Origin: Wenzhouxiangella sp.
GTDB taxonomy: Bacteria > Pseudomonadota > Gammaproteobacteria > Xanthomonadales > Wenzhouxiangellaceae
Assembly (NCBI GenBank): GCA_007135355.1
Contig: SLJA01000135.1
Coordinates: 1-7,884, forward strand
Direction: 5' to 3'
DNA length: 7,884 nucleotides
Position numbers and translations under genes: made by a program. The notes below the pieces were generated by a model, which saw only the letters and a list, made by a program, of their open reading frames with translations, was not told where the DNA came from and did not search any database. Position 1 is the stretch's first letter; every line of letters starts with the position of its first letter. Of this stretch, positions 4,549-7,884 are shown piece after piece.

Positions 4549-6123
4549 ATGCCAAATCCGCTGACTTTGATCTACTCCGTTGTAGCCTGGCTTTGCCTGT
4601 TGGTGGGCGTAGCGCCGGCCACTGTACTGGCCAATGACTGGCATGAGCGCTCGATCCCGCGGTTGATCGCGGCCCAGCAGGCCGGAGAAATCAGCGCTGA
4701 GGCGCTGGTGCGGTACTACATCGAGCGGATCGAACGACTGGATGGCGAACTGGCCAGCGTGCTGGCGATCAGCCCGGATGCCCTGGAGCAGGCGCGCGAG
4801 CGTGACCGGCAGCTGGCCGCCGGTGAGCCGCCGGGCTTGCTGCATGGCATTCCGGTTCTGCTCAAAGACAATATCGAGTCGCGCGAGCTGCCAACCACAG
4901 CCGGCTCTCTGGCGCTGCAGGACAACCACAGCGGTCGGGATGCACCGCTGGTGGCCAGCCTGCGCGCGGCCGGGGCAGTGATCCTGGGCAAGACGAACTT
5001 GAGCGAATGGGCCAATTTCCGCGGCGAGCGTTCATCCAGCGGCTGGAGCGCGCTAGGTGGGCAGACGCGCAATCCCTTCGATCTGAGCCGGACCCCGTGC
5101 GGCTCCAGTTCCGGCTCGGGCGCGGCCGTGGCCGCCCGCTTGGCGCCGGTAGCTATCGGCACCGAAACCAACGGCTCCATCGTCTGCCCGGCCACGGCCA
5201 ACGGCAATGTCGGCATCAAGCCCACGGTGGGCCTGGTCAGCCGTACCCATATCGTGCCGATCTCGCACACCCAGGACACGGCCGGGCCCATGGCCATGAA
5301 CCTGGCCGACGCCGTGGTCACGCTGGCAGCGATGATGGGCCCGGATCCGGCCGATCCGGCCACTAACGAGCGGCCGGAATGGGGTGCTGAGGAACTGCTG
5401 GCGGCACTGGAAACCGACAATCTGGAGGGTGTGCGCATCGGCGTGATCCGCGGCCTGGCGAACTTCCATCCAGCCGTGCTGGCGGTGTATGACCAGGCCG
5501 TCGAAATGCTGCGCGCGGCCGGTGCCGAGATCGTCGACGAGCTCAGCCTGGACTGGCCCGAGGGTTTCTGGGCCGACACCTACACGGTGCTGTCGCACGA
5601 GTTCCGACATACGCTCAACGCCTATCTGGCGAGCCTGCCGGATGCGCAACTGAACCGGCTCGACCTGGCCGCACTGATCGAGTTCAACCGCGAACACGCG
5701 GATCGGCAGATGCCTTGGTTCGGCCAGGAGCATTTCGAGCGCGCCGAGGCCACCGACGGGATTGAATCCGAGGCCTACCTCGAAGCCCTGGCGCGGATCG
5801 GCACAGCCACCCGCGAGGACGGCATCGATCGGCTGCTGGCCGAACACGAGGTGGATGTCCTCATCTCACCCACGGGTGGGCCGGCCTGGAAAATCGACTG
5901 GATCAACGGCGACCACTTCGGCGGCGGCAGCGCCACGCCGGCGGCTGTATCGGGTTATCCGGCCATCACCGTGCCAATGGGCGAGATTCACGGGCTGCCG
6001 GTGGGGGTGAGCTTGTTTGCCGGACGTTACAGCGAGCCGAGGCTGATTGCCGTCGCGGCCGCCTACGAACGACTGCGCCCCGAACCGTCCGAACCCGCGC
6101 TGCGCGACGCGGAAACGCCTTGA
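4549..6123 (+). CDS. Secreted amidase, peptide amidase (Pam)-like, amidase signature family
   Basis: A 524-residue amidase signature enzyme, expected to hydrolyse C-terminal amides of peptides or related amides in the periplasm or outside. The Lys/cis-Ser/Ser triad is visible: K106 in LLKDNI, S186 in PCGSSSGSG and nucleophile S210 in GTETNGSIVCPA, at the family spacing of 24 between the two serines. KTNLSEWANFRGERSSSGWS, GGQTRNP, IKPTVGLVSR and SHTQDTAGPMA closely match the Stenotrophomonas peptide amidase as I remember it, so GatA is unlikely. An N-terminal hydrophobic stretch (5-22) with VLA before N29 looks like a signal peptide with cleavage after A28. The n-region has no Lys or Arg, whereas KLKR sits just upstream in frame. 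A TTG at 4465 is an alternative start, but ATG 4549 with AAGAGA (4534-4539) upstream is preferred. The sigma factor gene follows on the same strand after 89 bases. Confidence 0.9.
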   Translation: MPNPLTLIYSVVAWLCLLVGVAPATVLANDWHERSIPRLIAAQQAGEISAEALVRYYIERIERLDGELASVLAISPDALEQARERDRQLAAGEPPGLLHGIPVLLKDNIESRELPTTAGSLALQDNHSGRDAPLVASLRAAGAVILGKTNLSEWANFRGERSSSGWSALGGQTRNPFDLSRTPCGSSSGSGAAVAARLAPVAIGTETNGSIVCPATANGNVGIKPTVGLVSRTHIVPISHTQDTAGPMAMNLADAVVTLAAMMGPDPADPATNERPEWGAEELLAALETDNLEGVRIGVIRGLANFHPAVLAVYDQAVEMLRAAGAEIVDELSLDWPEGFWADTYTVLSHEFRHTLNAYLASLPDAQLNRLDLAALIEFNREHADRQMPWFGQEHFERAEATDGIESEAYLEALARIGTATREDGIDRLLAEHEVDVLISPTGGPAWKIDWINGDHFGGGSATPAAVSGYPAITVPMGEIHGLPVGVSLFAGRYSEPRLIAVAAAYERLRPEPSEPALRDAETP

Positions 6124-6132
6124 TTGACCCGG

Positions 6133-6155
6133 GTTGGCGAACATCAATGGCCAAC
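6133..6155. promoter_or_regulatory. Inverted repeat GTTGGC-N11-GCCAAC upstream of the sigma gene
   Basis: GTTGGC (6133-6138) and GCCAAC (6150-6155) form a perfect 6-base dyad in the 89-base gap between the amidase and sigma genes. The half-site centres are 17 bases apart, roughly one and a half helical turns. It abuts a possible but poor promoter (TTGGCG 6134-6139, TAAACT 6159-6164, 19-base spacer). It could be an operator or a weak hairpin at the amidase message end; there is no U tract for a terminator. Confidence 0.3.
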
Positions 6156-6212
6156 TGCTAAACTCGCCGGACCAGTAAAAACTCGCGGGATTGCGCTGAA
6201 AGAGCCGACGTC

Positions 6213-6785
6213 ATGGGCCACTCCGACGATCTGACTGCTCTGTTGCAGGCCTGGTCCACGGGCGACGATCGTGCCGGCGAGCAGCTGATGTCGCTGGTCT
6301 ATGACGAGCTTCGAGCCCTGTCGGGCAGCCGACTGCACGCGCATGGCGGACCGGTCACCCTGCAGGCGACCGAATTGATCAGCGAGGCTTATCTGCGCCT
6401 GTCGGCGCAAAATACGCCGAACTGGCAGAACCGCAACCACTTTTTTGCCATAGCGGCTACCGTGATGCGGCGGGTGTTGCTGGACCAGGCCCGCCGCCGC
6501 CATAGCGCCAAGCGTGATCGCCGGCTGGAGTCGGGTGACGATCCGGACGATCTGGCCATGAGTCACGAACGCGCCGAGCAACTGCTGGCGCTGGATACGG
6601 CGCTGGAGCGCCTTGCCATGCTATCGCCGCGCCAGGCCCAGGTCATCGAGCTGCGCTATTTCGGCGGCTTGAGTATCCCTGAAGCCGCCGTCAGCCTGGG
6701 TATTTCCGAGGCCACGGTCAAGCGCGACTGGGCACTGGCGCGGGCCTGGCTACTCAACCAGGTGCCGTTGCCGGAGTTGCTGTAG
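6213..6785 (+). CDS. ECF-type RNA polymerase sigma factor (Sigma70_ECF family, kinase-linked)
   Basis: A 190-residue extracytoplasmic-function sigma factor that would direct RNA polymerase to a specific promoter set. Region 2 spans about 20-97, including VTLQATELISEAYLRL (48-63) and NHFFAIAATVMRRVLLDQAR (75-94). Region 4 spans about 128-182, with LSPRQAQVIELRYFGGLS (137-154) and the helix-turn-helix SIPEAAVSLGISEATVKRDW (154-173). The TLQxTELxxEAYLRL pattern and length mark the Sigma70_ECF (Sig-70_X6) subfamily, often encoded beside Ser/Thr kinases. In region 2.2 the acidic DAED of classical ECF factors is replaced by QATE, leaving T53 exposed as a candidate phosphosite. ATG 6213 has AAAGAG (6199-6204) eight bases upstream. 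No anti-sigma gene is present; the kinase gene starts on the last base of the TAG stop, suggesting coupled production and control by phosphorylation. Confidence 0.93.
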   Translation: MGHSDDLTALLQAWSTGDDRAGEQLMSLVYDELRALSGSRLHAHGGPVTLQATELISEAYLRLSAQNTPNWQNRNHFFAIAATVMRRVLLDQARRRHSAKRDRRLESGDDPDDLAMSHERAEQLLALDTALERLAMLSPRQAQVIELRYFGGLSIPEAAVSLGISEATVKRDWALARAWLLNQVPLPELL

Positions 6786-7884
6786 TGGACGCCAGGCACT
6801 GGCAGCGCATCGAGGCGGCATTCGGCCAGTTGGTCGAGATCGAAGATCCTCGACAACGCCGGATGCGACTCGACCAGCTGTGCGCCGACGACCCGGCGCT
6901 ACGGGCCGAACTCGAAGCACTGCTAACGTCGCATGAGCGGGCCGGCAGTTTTCTGGAGAGTCCGGCCCAGAGCGAGGCCGAAGCCGTGCTGCTGGACCGT
7001 TTTCGCGCGCGCATGATCGGGCGCCGCTTCGGCCCCTGGATCGTGCAAGAAGCCTTGAGCGAAGGCGGCATGGGCAGCGTGTTCCGCGTCCAACGCGACG
7101 GCGAAGGCTTCAGCCAGCTGGGCGCCCTGAAGCTGATCCGCTCAGGGCTGGAGAGCGAGAGCCTGATTCGTCGCTTCGAGCACGAGCGCCGTCTGCTCGC
7201 CCGTCTGGAGCATGCCAGCATCGCCCGTCTGCTCGACGGCGGCACCAGCGAGGACGGCTTGCCCTGGCTGGTCATGGAACTGATCGACGGCCGGCCCATT
7301 GACCAGTGGTGCGATCAGAATCAGTTGTCGGTTGCCGAGCGCTTGCGCCTGTTTGAGCAAGTCTGCGCTGCCGTGCATTTCGCCCACCAGAACCTGATCA
7401 TCCACCGCGACCTGAAAGCCGGCAATATCCTGGTCAACCGCGATGGCCAGGTCAAGCTGGTGGATTTCGGCATTGCCAAGCTGCTCGAAGAGGATCCTTC
7501 CAGTCAGCGCACCCTGACCAGCCAGCGCCTTTTGACGCCGAGCTCGGCCAGCCCCGAGCAATTCCTCGGTCAACCGGTCACCACCGCCAGCGACGTGTAC
7601 GCACTGGGGCTGGTGCTATACCGACTGCTGTGCGGCACGCCAGCCTATGACATCGACGTCACCACGTCACCGATCGACGCCCAGCGCCTGATCTGCCGCG
7701 ACATGCCGACCCGACCGAGCCTGAGTCTGGGCAACGACGGCCGCCTGGCTGTCGCGGCCGCCGAACGCGGCACCCGACCCGAACGCCTCAAGCGCCAGCT
7801 CAGCGGCGATCTGGACACCATCGTGCTCAAGGCCCTGCGCAAGGAGCCGGAACGGCGCTACGGCTCGGTCGAGGAACTGGCCGC
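6785..7884 (+). CDS. Ser/Thr protein kinase (Pkn2 type), partial: runs off the window end
   Basis: An open frame of 366 codons to the window edge with no stop, so the C-terminus is missing. The GTG at 6785 shares its G with the sigma TAG stop. Residues 1-85 form a helical region (HWQRIEAAFGQLVEIED, then DDPALRAELEALLTSHE, GSFLE) common in this kinase group. The kinase domain starts near 86. It shows a glycine loop LSEGGMGSVF (E93-G97) with Ser in place of the usual first Gly, ATP lysine K116 (ALKLIR), helix-C glutamate E134, the catalytic HRDLKAGN (H207-N214), DFG at 227-229, and SASPEQF (E258) followed by ASDVYALGLVLYRLL. All catalytic residues are present, so it should be active. Relatives continue into a membrane helix and TPR or WD40 repeats, which cannot be seen here. 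The likely partner is the upstream sigma factor. Confidence 0.94.
   Translation, partial: MDARHWQRIEAAFGQLVEIEDPRQRRMRLDQLCADDPALRAELEALLTSHERAGSFLESPAQSEAEAVLLDRFRARMIGRRFGPWIVQEALSEGGMGSVFRVQRDGEGFSQLGALKLIRSGLESESLIRRFEHERRLLARLEHASIARLLDGGTSEDGLPWLVMELIDGRPIDQWCDQNQLSVAERLRLFEQVCAAVHFAHQNLIIHRDLKAGNILVNRDGQVKLVDFGIAKLLEEDPSSQRTLTSQRLLTPSSASPEQFLGQPVTTASDVYALGLVLYRLLCGTPAYDIDVTTSPIDAQRLICRDMPTRPSLSLGNDGRLAVAAAERGTRPERLKRQLSGDLDTIVLKALRKEPERRYGSVEELA

Noticed and set aside
4716..5847. Long open frames antisense to the amidase (287 and 264 codons)
   Set aside because: They mirror a gene with an intact catalytic triad; no domain or start signal supports them.
4549..6123. Amidase as GatA (Glu-tRNA amidotransferase subunit A)
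   Set aside because: It has a signal peptide, lacks neighbouring gatB/gatC, and its signature blocks fit secreted peptide amidase much better.

Overview
The window is GC-rich, densely coding DNA from a gammaproteobacterium, most likely of the Lysobacterales/Xanthomonadales type (Wenzhouxiangella, Lysobacter, Stenotrophomonas relatives). The assignment is inferred from the combination of HspQ, a YihG-type acyltransferase, a secreted amidase that closely resembles Stenotrophomonas peptide amidase as I recall it, an ECF sigma factor coupled to a Ser/Thr kinase, and REP-like palindromes with a GTAG foot. No single marker gene proves it.

Layout. Positions 1-372 are non-coding and repeat-rich. They hold imperfect direct repeats, a perfect 33-base inverted pair of REP-like palindromes about 170 bases apart, and between those a 9-base tandem repeat of the CTCTGCGTC type. 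Next comes a leftward cluster, read from 3053 down to 373: hspQ, a small METTL7-like methyltransferase, a diacylglycerol-kinase-family lipid kinase and an acetoacetyl-CoA reductase (phbB). The first three are tightly packed and look like one operon; phbB follows after about 100 bases and ends in a hairpin that overlaps its stop codon. A rightward acyltransferase (3084-4001) diverges from hspQ with almost no spacer. It converges, four bases apart, on a leftward small zinc-ribbon membrane protein (4006-4368), which has its own recognisable promoter.

The right half is all rightward: a secreted peptide-amidase-like enzyme (4549-6123), an ECF sigma factor (6213-6785) and a Pkn2-type Ser/Thr kinase that runs off the window end (from 6785). 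The kinase GTG start shares one base with the sigma TAG stop, so the two are probably translationally coupled.

How they fit together. The left and centre carry lipid and storage-carbon functions (acyltransferase, lipid kinase, ketoacyl-CoA reductase, methyltransferase) beside a proteostasis factor. The right end is a signalling pair. The sigma factor has QATE where classical ECF factors have the acidic DAED motif in region 2.2, which fits the phosphorylation-activated sigma/kinase class (Vibrio EcfP/PknT, Xanthomonas EcfK/PknS). That pair and the repeat block at 1-372 are the most interesting parts. I found no evidence of a wholly new system; most genes belong to known families.
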